DNA from: Shewanella sp. MR-4
Lineage (GTDB): Bacteria > Pseudomonadota > Gammaproteobacteria > Enterobacterales > Shewanellaceae
Length of the DNA stretch: 64,000 nucleotides
Direction: 5' to 3'
Assembly (NCBI RefSeq): GCF_000014685.1
Contig: NC_008321.1
Location: 1,919,001 to 1,983,000 of the forward strand
The position numbers and the translations under genes are program-made. Position 1 is the first letter of the stretch. Each line of letters begins with the position of its first letter. This document shows, one piece after another, positions 17,356 through 25,696 of the stretch. A model generated the notes under the pieces. The model saw only the letters and a list, made by a program, of their open reading frames with translations. It was not told where the DNA came from and ran no database searches.

Positions 17356-20175
17356 ATGCACCAAGGCATCATGAAAGCCTGGCTCGAATCATCTCACTTA
17401 AGTGGTGCAAATTCGACCTACGTAGAAGAGATGTATGAAGCCTATCAAGAAGACCCACAGTCAGTCTCTGACGATTGGCGTGCGGTATTTGATAATCTCC
17501 CTCCGGTGAACGGTGCTTCTAAAGACGCGCCTGAAGCGGCTCACTCCAAAGTACGTGATTATTTTCGCAGTTTAGCGATGGACGGACGTCATAAGAGCGC
17601 AGCTCGTGTGACCGATCCTGAGTTGGATGCTAAGCAAGTTAAAGTGCTACAGCTGATCAACGCCCACCGTTTCCGTGGTCACCAAGGGGCTAACCTCGAC
17701 CCGTTAGAATTGTGGAAACGTGAACCTGTTGCCGATTTAGATCCCGCATTCCACGGTCTGACCAAAGAAGACATGGAACGTGAGTTCAACACTGGCTCGT
17801 TCGCCCACGGCGGCGAAACCATGAAGCTGGCTGACTTAGTCAAAGCGCTAAAAGCCACTTACTGTGGTTCGATTGGCGCCGAATACATGCACATTACCGA
17901 TACCGATGAGAAGCGTTGGATCCAACAACGTCTCGAACCATCCTTAGGTAAAGCCAACTACGATAAAAGCGTTAAGACCCGCATTCTCGAAGGCCTAAAT
18001 GCTGCTGAAGGCATTGAAAAATATTTAGGCGCTAAATTCCCAGGTGCAAAACGCTTCTCGTTAGAAGGCGGCGATGCGTTAGTCCCTATGATGCGCGAAA
18101 TCATTTATCGCGCAGGCGAAGCGGGCACTAAAGAAATCGTAGTCGGTATGGCTCACCGTGGTCGTTTAAACGTACTGGTTAACGTGTTAGGTAAGCGTCC
18201 AGCAGAACTGTTTGACGAGTTCGCCGGTAAGCACGCCGATACCCACGGTTCAGGCGACGTAAAATACCACCAAGGTTTCTCTTCAGATTTCGAAACGCCG
18301 GGCGGCAACGTGCACTTAGCACTGGCCTTTAACCCATCACACCTTGAAATCGTTAACCCTGTGGTTATGGGCTCTGTCCGTGCTCGTCAAGACCGCCGTG
18401 GTTGTAAAGACGGTTTACAGGTGATGCCAATTACGATTCACGGTGACTCTGCAATTGCTGGTCAAGGTATCGTGCAAGAGACATTCAACATGTCTCAAAC
18501 CCGTGGCTTTAAAGTGGGCGGCAGCATCCGTATTGTTGTGAACAACCAAGTTGGTTTTACAACGTCAAACCACTTTGATGTGCGTTCAACTGAATACTGT
18601 ACTGACATCGCTAAGATGGTTCAGGCACCGATTTTCCACGTGAACTCTGACGATCCAGAAGCCGTTGCCTTTGTTGCTCAGCTTGCTGTTGATTATCGTA
18701 ACGAGTTTAAACGTGACGTGGTGATTGATTTAGTGTGTTACCGCCGTCATGGCCACAACGAAGCTGATGAGCCAAGTGCAACTCAGCCACTGATGTATGC
18801 CAAGATCAAGAAACACCCTACGCCACGTAAGATCTATGCTGACAAACTGATCGCCGAAAACGCTATCGGCGCTGATGAAGTGACCAGCATGATCAACACT
18901 TACCGCGACGCCTTAGATCAAGGCGACTGCGTAGTGAAAGAATGGCGCCCAATGACACTGCACACAGTGGATTGGAGTCCGTATATTGGCCGTGAGTGGG
19001 ACGAAGCGTATCAAGCCTCTATGCCACTGGCGCGCTTACAGAATCTAGCTGACAAACTGAGCTACGTACCAGAGAGCCACCCGCTGCATTCACGCGTTGC
19101 TAAAATTTATGGCGATCGCGTTGCCATGGCAAAGGGCGAGAAGCTACTCGACTGGGGCTTTGCTGAAACTTTAGCTTACGCCACGATTCTTGAAGATAAG
19201 CAACGTGTTCGCATTACAGGTCAAGACTCTGGCCGTGGTACTTTCTTCCACCGTCACGCGGTTCTGCACAACCAAAACGATGCGACAACATACTTACCAC
19301 TGCGTAACTTGTCTGAAGACCAAGGTCCAATCGACATTACTGACTCAGTATTGTCTGAAGCATCAGTACTCGCCTTCGAATACGGTTATGCGACGGCGGA
19401 ACCTGGTGGTCTGGCGATTTGGGAAGCCCAATTCGGTGACTTTGCTAACTGTGCGCAAGTGGTTATCGACCAGTTCTTGTCTTCTGGTGAGCAAAAGTGG
19501 GGCCGTCTGTGCGGTCTGACTATGCTGTTACCACACGGTTACGAAGGTCAAGGTCCAGAACACTCAAGCGCCCGTTTAGAGCGTTTCTTGCAGATGTGTG
19601 CTAACCACAACATGCAAGTTTGTGTGCCATCAACGCCAGCACAGGTTTACCATATGCTGCGTCGCCAAGTGGTTCGCCCAATGCGTCGTCCACTGGTAGT
19701 GATGTCACCTAAATCATTGCTACGTCACCCGCTAGCGGTTTCTAGCATGGAAGAATTGGCTAATGGCACCTTCCAAAACGTGATTGGTGAAATCGATACG
19801 TTAGAAGCGAGCAAGGTCGATCGCGTCGTGTTCTGTAGCGGTAAGGTATACTTCGAGCTGCTGGAAAAACGCCGTAAAGAAAACATCAATAACATCGCAA
19901 TAATCCGTGTCGAACAGTTATATCCGTTCCCACATGAAGAAATGGTAGCAGCCTTAGCTGACTATCAACATGTGAAGGATTTTGTATGGTGTCAGGAAGA
20001 GCCGCAAAACCAGGGTGCTTGGTACTCTAGCCAACATCACTTCTGGGCAGCTATCCCTGCGGGAGCAAAACTGACCTACGCTGGTCGTGAAGCATCTGCT
20101 GCACCAGCCTGTGGTTACCCAGAGCTGCATGCTCACCAACAAGAATCTTTAGTGAACAGTGCCCTAAAGCTGTAA
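17356..20175 (+). CDS. sucA: 2-oxoglutarate dehydrogenase E1 component
   Basis: Thiamine-diphosphate-dependent decarboxylase that feeds succinyl groups to the lipoyl arm of SucB. 939 residues, close to the 933 of E. coli. The start ATG at 17356 has GAAAGGA upstream; the first in-frame TTG at 17341 is passed over. Landmarks: the N-terminal peripheral-subunit contact region MKAWLESSHLSGANSTYVEE, NAHRFRGHQGANLDPL, GMAHRGRLNVLVNVLGK, NPSHLEIVNPVVMG and the ThDP block HGDSAIAGQGIVQE. RHGHNEADEPS follows. In the C-terminal half LLPHGYEGQGPEHSSARLER is the conserved E1 segment. It stands 48 bases before sucB. Confidence 0.98.
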   Translation: MHQGIMKAWLESSHLSGANSTYVEEMYEAYQEDPQSVSDDWRAVFDNLPPVNGASKDAPEAAHSKVRDYFRSLAMDGRHKSAARVTDPELDAKQVKVLQLINAHRFRGHQGANLDPLELWKREPVADLDPAFHGLTKEDMEREFNTGSFAHGGETMKLADLVKALKATYCGSIGAEYMHITDTDEKRWIQQRLEPSLGKANYDKSVKTRILEGLNAAEGIEKYLGAKFPGAKRFSLEGGDALVPMMREIIYRAGEAGTKEIVVGMAHRGRLNVLVNVLGKRPAELFDEFAGKHADTHGSGDVKYHQGFSSDFETPGGNVHLALAFNPSHLEIVNPVVMGSVRARQDRRGCKDGLQVMPITIHGDSAIAGQGIVQETFNMSQTRGFKVGGSIRIVVNNQVGFTTSNHFDVRSTEYCTDIAKMVQAPIFHVNSDDPEAVAFVAQLAVDYRNEFKRDVVIDLVCYRRHGHNEADEPSATQPLMYAKIKKHPTPRKIYADKLIAENAIGADEVTSMINTYRDALDQGDCVVKEWRPMTLHTVDWSPYIGREWDEAYQASMPLARLQNLADKLSYVPESHPLHSRVAKIYGDRVAMAKGEKLLDWGFAETLAYATILEDKQRVRITGQDSGRGTFFHRHAVLHNQNDATTYLPLRNLSEDQGPIDITDSVLSEASVLAFEYGYATAEPGGLAIWEAQFGDFANCAQVVIDQFLSSGEQKWGRLCGLTMLLPHGYEGQGPEHSSARLERFLQMCANHNMQVCVPSTPAQVYHMLRRQVVRPMRRPLVVMSPKSLLRHPLAVSSMEELANGTFQNVIGEIDTLEASKVDRVVFCSGKVYFELLEKRRKENINNIAIIRVEQLYPFPHEEMVAALADYQHVKDFVWCQEEPQNQGAWYSSQHHFWAAIPAGAKLTYAGREASAAPACGYPELHAHQQESLVNSALKL

Positions 20176-20223
20176 TAGCTAAGACTGTAGTAATAGACAT
20201 TTTATAAAAAAGGATCGTTTTTC

Positions 20224-21420
20224 ATGAGTATCGAAATCAAGGTACCCGTACTGCCAGAATCTGTTGCCGACGCAACTATCGCCACTTGGCACGTAAAAGT
20301 GGGTGAGCAAGTTTCTCGTGATCAAAATCTGGTTGATATTGAAACTGACAAAGTCGTACTGGAAGTGGTTGCACCAGAAGATGGTCACATCGGTGAGTTC
20401 CTGTTCCAAGAAGGTGACACCGTTCTGGGTGAGCAAGTGATTGCTAAGTTCATCGCGGGTGCGGTTTCTGGTCAAGAAGTGACTAAAGCCGAAGCTGAAG
20501 CTGCTGCACCTGTTGCCGCTGCTGCGACTGAAGAGTCTAACGATGCATTAAGCCCATCAGTCCGTCGTTTACTGGCTGAGCACAATGTTGATGCGAGCAA
20601 AGTGAAGGGCACTGGTGTCGGTGGCCGTATCACTAAAGAAGACGTTGAAGCCTTTATCAAGTCTGCGCCTAAAGCAGCTGCTGCCCCTGCGGCTCCAGCT
20701 GTACAACCTTTAGCGGCAGGTCGTAGCGAGAAGCGTGTTCCAATGACTCGTTTACGTAAGACTATCGCTAACCGTTTATTAGAAGCGAAAAACTCTACCG
20801 CGATGCTCACGACGTTTAACGAAGTGAACATGAAGCCAATCATGGATATCCGTAAGCAGTACCAAGATATCTTTGAAAAGCGCCATGGTATCCGTTTAGG
20901 TTTCATGTCTTTCTACGTGAAAGCGGTAACTGAAGCACTGAAACGCTTCCCTGAAGTGAACGCATCAATCGACGGTGACGATATCGTTTACCACAACTAC
21001 TTCGACGTCAGCATCGCTGTATCGACTCCACGTGGTCTGGTCACCCCAGTACTGCGTGATACCGATACCATGAGCCTGGCTGATATCGAAAAAGCAGTAC
21101 GCGATCTGGCGATCAAAGGCCGTGATGGCAAGCTGACTGTGGCTGATATGACTGGCGGTAACTTCACTGTGACTAACGGTGGTGTATTCGGCTCGTTAAT
21201 GTCTACCCCAATTTTAAACCTGCCACAAAGCGCGATTTTAGGCATGCACGCCATTAAAGACCGCCCAATGGCAGTCAATGGTCAGGTTGAAATCCTGCCC
21301 ATGATGTACCTAGCTCTCTCATATGACCATCGTATTGTCGATGGCCGTGAGTCAGTTGGCTTCTTAGTCGCCATTAAAGACTTCTTGGAAGACCCAACTC
21401 GTCTGCTACTTGACCTATAA
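20224..21420 (+). CDS. sucB: 2-oxoglutarate dehydrogenase E2 (dihydrolipoyl succinyltransferase)
   Basis: Transfers the succinyl group from lipoate to CoA and forms the core of the complex. 398 residues. The single lipoyl domain (1-80) has Lys43 in DIETDKVVLEV. An Ala-rich linker follows. The E1/E3-binding domain is near residues 100-140 (LSPSVRRLLAEHNVDASKV, GTGVGGRITKEDVEAFI). A second Ala/Pro linker leads to the catalytic domain, ending with SYDHRIVDGRESVGFL, which holds the catalytic His. AAAGGA precedes the ATG. Confidence 0.98.
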   Translation: MSIEIKVPVLPESVADATIATWHVKVGEQVSRDQNLVDIETDKVVLEVVAPEDGHIGEFLFQEGDTVLGEQVIAKFIAGAVSGQEVTKAEAEAAAPVAAAATEESNDALSPSVRRLLAEHNVDASKVKGTGVGGRITKEDVEAFIKSAPKAAAAPAAPAVQPLAAGRSEKRVPMTRLRKTIANRLLEAKNSTAMLTTFNEVNMKPIMDIRKQYQDIFEKRHGIRLGFMSFYVKAVTEALKRFPEVNASIDGDDIVYHNYFDVSIAVSTPRGLVTPVLRDTDTMSLADIEKAVRDLAIKGRDGKLTVADMTGGNFTVTNGGVFGSLMSTPILNLPQSAILGMHAIKDRPMAVNGQVEILPMMYLALSYDHRIVDGRESVGFLVAIKDFLEDPTRLLLDL

Positions 21421-21486
21421 TCTAACGCGCTAAACGATCACGTTTAACCTGTTAGTTTAGAGACAAGAGTCAGACATACCCTCGTG

Positions 21487-21506
21487 ACTGGCCCCGTGGG
21501 GCCAGT
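21487..21506 (+). terminator. Hairpin in the sucB-sucC gap, possible attenuator
   Basis: ACTGGCCC (21487-21494) pairs with GGGCCAGT (21499-21506) around CGTG. The downstream sequence has only short T runs, so it looks like an attenuator or RNA-stability element that would alter the ratio of sucAB to sucCD rather than a full terminator. Confidence 0.5.
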
Positions 21507-21539
21507 TGGATTTGATTAGAAGTATACGGATAGATCATC

Positions 21540-22706
21540 ATGAATTTGCATGAGTATCAGGCAAAATCCCTATTTGCCGAATATGGTTTACCAGTGTCAG
21601 AAGGTTTTGCATGTGATACAGCCCAAGAAGCTGTAGAAGCGGCAGGCCGTATTGGCGGAAATTTATGGGTTGTTAAGTGTCAAGTACACGCAGGCGGCCG
21701 CGGTAAAGCGGGTGGCGTTAAAGTCACTGGCGATAAAGAAGAAATCAGAGCCTTTGCCGAACACTGGTTAGGCAAAAATCTGGTGACTTATCAAACAGAT
21801 GAGAAAGGTCAGCCTGTTGCTAAAATTTTAGTAGAAAGCTGCACCGACATCGCTAACGAACTGTACTTAGGTGCAGTAGTTGACCGTGCTACCCGTCGCG
21901 TGGTGTTCATGGCTTCTACTGAAGGTGGTGTTGAGATTGAGAAAGTGGCCGAAGAAACGCCAGAACTCATTCACAAAGCGATCATCGATCCACTGACTGG
22001 TCCTCAACCATACCAAGCACGTGATCTTGGCTTCAAACTGGGCTTAAACCCAACTCAAATGAAGCAATTCACCAAGATCTTTATGGGTCTGGCGACTATG
22101 TTCGTTGATCACGATTTCGCACTGCTGGAAATCAACCCACTGGTTATCACCACTGAAGGTAACCTGCACTGCTTAGACGGTAAAATTGGTATCGATGGTA
22201 ACGCACTGTTCCGTCAACCAAAAATCAAAGCAATGCACGATCCATCACAGGATGACGCCCGTGAAGCTCACGCTGCAATGTTCGAACTGAACTATGTTGC
22301 GCTGGACGGAAACGTGGGTTGTATGGTGAACGGTGCTGGCCTAGCAATGGGTACTATGGACATCGTTAACCTGCACGGCGGCAAGCCAGCTAACTTCCTC
22401 GACGTAGGTGGTGGCGCGACTAAAGAACGTGTTGCTGAAGCATTCAAGATTATTCTGTCTGACAGCAATGTGAAAGCCGTTCTGGTTAACATCTTCGGTG
22501 GTATCGTACGTTGTGACATGATCGCAGAAGGTATCATCGGCGCTGTTAAAGAAGTTGGCGTTAAAGTTCCAGTTGTAGTGCGTTTAGAAGGTACTAACGC
22601 TGAATTAGGCCGTGAAGTATTAGCTAAATCAGGTCTTGATATCATTGCAGCTAACAGTCTGACTGATGCGGCTGAGCAAGTAGTTAAAGCTGCGGAGGGC
22701 AAATAA
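21540..22706 (+). CDS. sucC: Succinyl-CoA synthetase beta subunit
   Basis: With SucD it converts succinyl-CoA, ADP (or GDP) and phosphate to succinate, CoA and ATP. 388 residues, the same as E. coli. An ATP-grasp domain starts with MNLHEYQAKSLFAEYGLPV and includes VVKCQVHAGGRGKAGGVK and LLEINPLVIT. The C-terminal ligase domain has LDVGGGATKERV and LVNIFGGIVRCD. The stop codon overlaps the sucD start by one base (TAATG), so translation is coupled. Confidence 0.98.
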   Translation: MNLHEYQAKSLFAEYGLPVSEGFACDTAQEAVEAAGRIGGNLWVVKCQVHAGGRGKAGGVKVTGDKEEIRAFAEHWLGKNLVTYQTDEKGQPVAKILVESCTDIANELYLGAVVDRATRRVVFMASTEGGVEIEKVAEETPELIHKAIIDPLTGPQPYQARDLGFKLGLNPTQMKQFTKIFMGLATMFVDHDFALLEINPLVITTEGNLHCLDGKIGIDGNALFRQPKIKAMHDPSQDDAREAHAAMFELNYVALDGNVGCMVNGAGLAMGTMDIVNLHGGKPANFLDVGGGATKERVAEAFKIILSDSNVKAVLVNIFGGIVRCDMIAEGIIGAVKEVGVKVPVVVRLEGTNAELGREVLAKSGLDIIAANSLTDAAEQVVKAAEGK

Positions 22707-23578
22707 TGTCTGTATTAATTAACAAAGATACCAAGGTAATCTGCCAAGGCTTTACCGGTGGTCAAGGTACTTTCCACTCTCAACAAGCTATCGATTACGG
22801 TACGCAAATGGTTGGTGGTGTATCTCCAGGTAAAGGCGGTACTGAGCACTTAGGTCTGCCAGTGTTCAACACTGTGAAAGACGCTGTTGCTGCTACTGGT
22901 GCAACCGCTTCTGTTATCTACGTTCCAGCTCCTTTCTGTAAAGACGCTATCCTCGAAGCTATCGACGGTGGTATTGAGCTGATCGTTTGTATCACTGAAG
23001 GTATCCCAACACTGGATATGCTGGAAGTGAAAGTGAAGCTAGAAGAAACTGGCGTTCGCATGATCGGTCCAAACTGCCCAGGTGTTATCACCCCAGGTGA
23101 ATGTAAGATTGGTATTATGCCAGGCCACATCCACTTAAAAGGTAAAGTGGGTATCGTTTCTCGTTCTGGTACGCTGACTTATGAAGCGGTTAAGCAAACT
23201 ACTGACGAAGGTTTCGGCCAATCTACTTGCGTAGGTATTGGTGGTGACCCAATCCCAGGCACTAACTTCATCGACGTATTGGAAATGTTCCAGAACGATC
23301 CACAGACTGAAGCCATCGTGATGATCGGTGAAATCGGTGGTACTGCTGAAGAAGAAGCGGCTGCTTATATCAAAGCTAACGTGACTAAACCTGTTGTTTC
23401 TTACATCGCGGGTGTAACTGCTCCTGCTGGTAAGCGTATGGGTCACGCGGGTGCGATCATTGCTGGCGGTAAAGGTACTGCTGCTGACAAATTTGCTGCA
23501 TTAGAAGCAGCGGGCGTGACAACTGTCCGCTCGTTAGCGGATATCGGCAAAGCGCTGCGTGCTAAAACCGGTTGGTAA
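22706..23578 (+). CDS. sucD: Succinyl-CoA synthetase alpha subunit
   Basis: The CoA-binding and phosphohistidine subunit, 290 residues. The N-terminal Rossmann domain binds CoA (GFTGGQGTFHSQQAI). SRSGTLTYEAV and GIGGDPIPGTNFID follow. GHAGAIIAGGKGTA near residue 245-258 carries the phosphorylated His. It ends the sdh-suc block, with a strong terminator 18 bases downstream. Confidence 0.98.
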   Translation: MSVLINKDTKVICQGFTGGQGTFHSQQAIDYGTQMVGGVSPGKGGTEHLGLPVFNTVKDAVAATGATASVIYVPAPFCKDAILEAIDGGIELIVCITEGIPTLDMLEVKVKLEETGVRMIGPNCPGVITPGECKIGIMPGHIHLKGKVGIVSRSGTLTYEAVKQTTDEGFGQSTCVGIGGDPIPGTNFIDVLEMFQNDPQTEAIVMIGEIGGTAEEEAAAYIKANVTKPVVSYIAGVTAPAGKRMGHAGAIIAGGKGTAADKFAALEAAGVTTVRSLADIGKALRAKTGW

Positions 23579-23596
23579 TCTAACCGTTAACACACG

Positions 23597-23617
23597 AAAA
23601 GGCGCCTAAGGCGCCTT
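23597..23617 (+). terminator. Terminator after sucD
   Basis: GGCGCC arms with flanking AAAA/TTTTTT around TAA (23597-23606 with 23610-23617 and on). A typical Rho-independent terminator of the sdh-suc operon. Confidence 0.93.
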
Positions 23618-23708
23618 TTTTATTGCGTGTCTGTTAGCCAGTGCCGAGCAGTAAAGTGTGAGAATGGGACAAAGCTAACATCGTGCAGGCTAGCATTTTT
23701 ATTTACAA

Positions 23709-23877
23709 AGGGTTAGATTGGGCTTCTCTACCAAACGTCATCACCTGATGGACGTGTGAATGCATTAGTAGAGCTACAACCCTAAGCCCTGCGCTTATGG
23801 CACCACGGCTGTTCAGCAATACATCTTGTACTTAATTACCACGCGATTGCGGCACTTAGCTGCGAGCGTATTTTTTT
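23709..23877 (+). ncRNA. Putative structured RNA ending in its own terminator, upstream of rnk
   Basis: Between the sucD terminator and rnk there is a nested set of stems. AGGGTT (23709-23714) pairs with AACCCT (23778-23783), and CTCTAC (23726-23731) pairs with GTAGAG (23768-23773). Inside these is a hairpin ACGTCATC / GATGGACGT (23735-23755, one bulged G). A small TAAGC/GCTTA hairpin (23783-23797) follows. The region ends in a Rho-independent terminator: ACGC/GCGT and TTGCGG/CTGCGA arms at 23841-23869, then seven T residues at 23871-23877. No ORF of note lies inside it. It is either a small RNA or a transcription-attenuating leader of rnk, whose GTG is 83 bases beyond the T-run. The 5' end and promoter are not identified. 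Confidence 0.5.
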
Positions 23878-23959
23878 ATTGGTTTATCCCATTGGGGGAG
23901 GATAAGCCCAGAGCGGATGTTTACCCCTAAGGGACATCTATTTACATGAGGGAAAGACT

Positions 23960-24367
23960 GTGAAAACGCCAAATATTATTATTTCAGAAATCGATTTAGA
24001 AAGACTCGAGCGTCTGCTGGAGTCATTACCTGCGAACGCCTTTCCGGGACGCACGGCATTGGAGGCGGAACTCGACCGAGCAGACATTGTGCCCGCCGCG
24101 CAGATGCCTGGTAATGTGGTGACGATGAATTCTGAAGTGAAATTTAGTGTGTCATCCAGCAACGACACCTTTTGTTTGCGTTTAGTTTATCCTAAGGATG
24201 CGACGGGTGAGGGCACCATTTCCATCCTTGCGCCCGTGGGCAGTGCCTTATTGGGCTTATCCCAAGGGGATGAAATCGAATGGCCTGGCCCTGGTGGCAC
24301 TATGGTGAAGGTTCGTATCGAAGAAATTATGTATCAGCCAGAGCGTAGCGGTGACTTTCACCGTTAA
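23960..24367 (+). CDS. rnk: Rnk family regulator of nucleoside diphosphate kinase
   Basis: A 135-residue protein of the Rnk family: an N-terminal helical coil-like segment (IIISEIDLERLERLLE) and a C-terminal FKBP-like GreA/GreB C-domain (VVTMNSEVKFSV, LRLVYP, SILAPVGSALLGLSQGDEIEW). Rnk binds RNA polymerase near the secondary channel and affects nucleoside diphosphate kinase and alginate levels in other bacteria. The start is GTG at 23960, with GAGGGA at 23948-23953. Its 5' leader contains another hairpin (GATGT 23916-23920 with ACATC 23934-23938 and inner CCC/GGG), downstream of the terminator of the structured RNA described above. Confidence 0.92.
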   Translation: MKTPNIIISEIDLERLERLLESLPANAFPGRTALEAELDRADIVPAAQMPGNVVTMNSEVKFSVSSSNDTFCLRLVYPKDATGEGTISILAPVGSALLGLSQGDEIEWPGPGGTMVKVRIEEIMYQPERSGDFHR

Positions 24368-24414
24368 TTATCGCTGGATTTTAGTGTGTAGAGGGCAATA
24401 TCAAGGAAGCCAAT

Positions 24415-24912
24415 ATGATTATAGAGACAGAGCGTTTAATACTCAGACCATTTACCGAGCAGGATATCGATGCCCTCTACGTAATGAATAGCATTCCTGA
24501 GATGCTTAAATACATTCCTGTTGCGCCGTTTACTGCTCCAGAGCAGGCGCGGGAGCTGTTCCATAACGTAATTTTGCAGGATTATCAGCAACGGGGATTC
24601 GGCCGCTGGGCCGTCGAGCATAAGGCTGATATGAAGGTGATTGGTTTTTGTGGACCTAAGTTTATTCCCGAATATAACGAAGTCGAAATTGGCTATCGTT
24701 ATTTTCCCGAGTATTGGGGCAAGGGGATTGGTACCGAGGCTGCTCAAGCTGCAATCAGCGTGTTCCCGCAGTTTGGCATTACGCAAATCATTGCATTGAT
24801 CCTAGAGGGGAACATTGGCTCTGAGGGTGTAGCTAAACGCATAGGAATGCATTGGCGTGAACCTAGCGAATTTATGGGGCATAAAGTGAATGTGTACGCG
24901 AAGGTGCTCTAA
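24415..24912 (+). CDS. GNAT acetyltransferase, RimJ/RimL type
   Basis: A 165-residue GNAT-fold N-acetyltransferase. It opens with the characteristic IIETERLILRPFTEQDIDAL. The acetyl-CoA loop region is near residues 95-115 (EIGYRYFPEYWGKGIGTEAA), matching the R/Q-x-x-G-x-G/A motif in the degenerate form WGKGIGTEA. The end of the fold is SEGVAKRIGMHWRE. This branch acetylates protein N-termini, ribosomal proteins or small molecules; the substrate cannot be told. It is preceded by AAGGAAG. A terminator shared with fur follows. Confidence 0.85.
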   Translation: MIIETERLILRPFTEQDIDALYVMNSIPEMLKYIPVAPFTAPEQARELFHNVILQDYQQRGFGRWAVEHKADMKVIGFCGPKFIPEYNEVEIGYRYFPEYWGKGIGTEAAQAAISVFPQFGITQIIALILEGNIGSEGVAKRIGMHWREPSEFMGHKVNVYAKVL

Positions 24913-24932
24913 CTGTGCCCGAGCATTTCAAT

Positions 24933-24963
24933 AAAAAACCAGCCTAGATGGCTGGTTTTTTAT
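24933..24963. terminator. Bidirectional terminator between the GNAT gene and fur
   Basis: AAAACCAGCC pairs with GGCTGGTTTT around TAGAT, with A-run on the left and T-run on the right, between convergent genes. Confidence 0.92.
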
Positions 24964-25008
24964 TAGGCGTGTCTGGTTAATTGAGAACCAGATTGACCTT
25001 AACGCGCG

Positions 25009-25440
25009 TTACTCGTCGTTATGATCGCAGGTATCGTTGGTGCAATGACCGTACAAATATAAGCTGTGGTTTGTCAGTTTTATATTGTACTTCTTGGCGA
25101 TCTCATCTTGACGACGTTCAATCACTTCATCCGAAAACTCTATCACTTTGCCACAAGAGAGGCACACTAAGTGATCGTGGTGATGTTGAGTCGATAACTC
25201 GAATACTGCCTTACCACTTTCAAAGTGGTGACGAGAGACGATACCGGCATCATCGAACTGGTTTAATACACGGTAAACTGTTGCTAGACCAATTTCTTCA
25301 CCTAAATCGAGCAGTTTCTTATATAAGTCTTCTGCACTGATATGTTGGTTTTCAGGTCCTTGCATCAGTTCTAGGATCTTGACTCGTGGCAGGGTGATTT
25401 TCAAACCGGCTTTTTTTAGCGCTTGATTTCCATCTGTCAT
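25009..25440 (-). CDS. fur: Ferric uptake regulator
   Basis: A Fe2+-dependent DNA-binding repressor of iron uptake genes, 143 residues. The N-terminal winged helix includes AGLKITLPRVKILELM and the recognition region GLATVYRVLNQFDDAG. The C-terminal dimerisation domain carries the metal sites: the HHHDH cluster, CLSCG and a final CTNDTCDH pair. Length and motifs fit Fur proper rather than Zur or PerR. A candidate Fur box overlaps the -10 of its own promoter, which suggests autoregulation. Confidence 0.97.
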   Translation of the reverse strand: MTDGNQALKKAGLKITLPRVKILELMQGPENQHISAEDLYKKLLDLGEEIGLATVYRVLNQFDDAGIVSRHHFESGKAVFELSTQHHHDHLVCLSCGKVIEFSDEVIERRQDEIAKKYNIKLTNHSLYLYGHCTNDTCDHNDE

Positions 25441-25480
25441 TGCTAATCTCTTGATTGCAGAACCAATAGGTTCATCCGTG

Positions 25481-25499
25481 GATAGTGATTGCCATTATA
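25481..25499. promoter_or_regulatory. Candidate Fur box over the fur -10 element
   Basis: GATAGTGATTGCCATTATA agrees with the classical 19-bp Fur box GATAATGATAATCATTATC at 14 of 19 positions by hand alignment. On the minus strand TATAAT (plus 25494-25499) is a good -10 for fur, 41 bases upstream of the gene start box edge. The overlap of site and -10 fits autorepression. Confidence 0.6.
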
Positions 25500-25696
25500 G
25501 GGGGTCAAACTAAAAACTTAAACCTTTGTTCTAGCTTTATGGGTCTATATGCAGATAAATTGTGTCACTGAGAGCGAAATTGCAATAAATTGAGGCAATT
25601 CAAGCATAGTTTTTGTAAGGTTATACCAAGGAATAATGTTCACGACGCTAAAATTTCGGGACAATAAACAGAATAATTACAATAAAAGGAAGCGGT

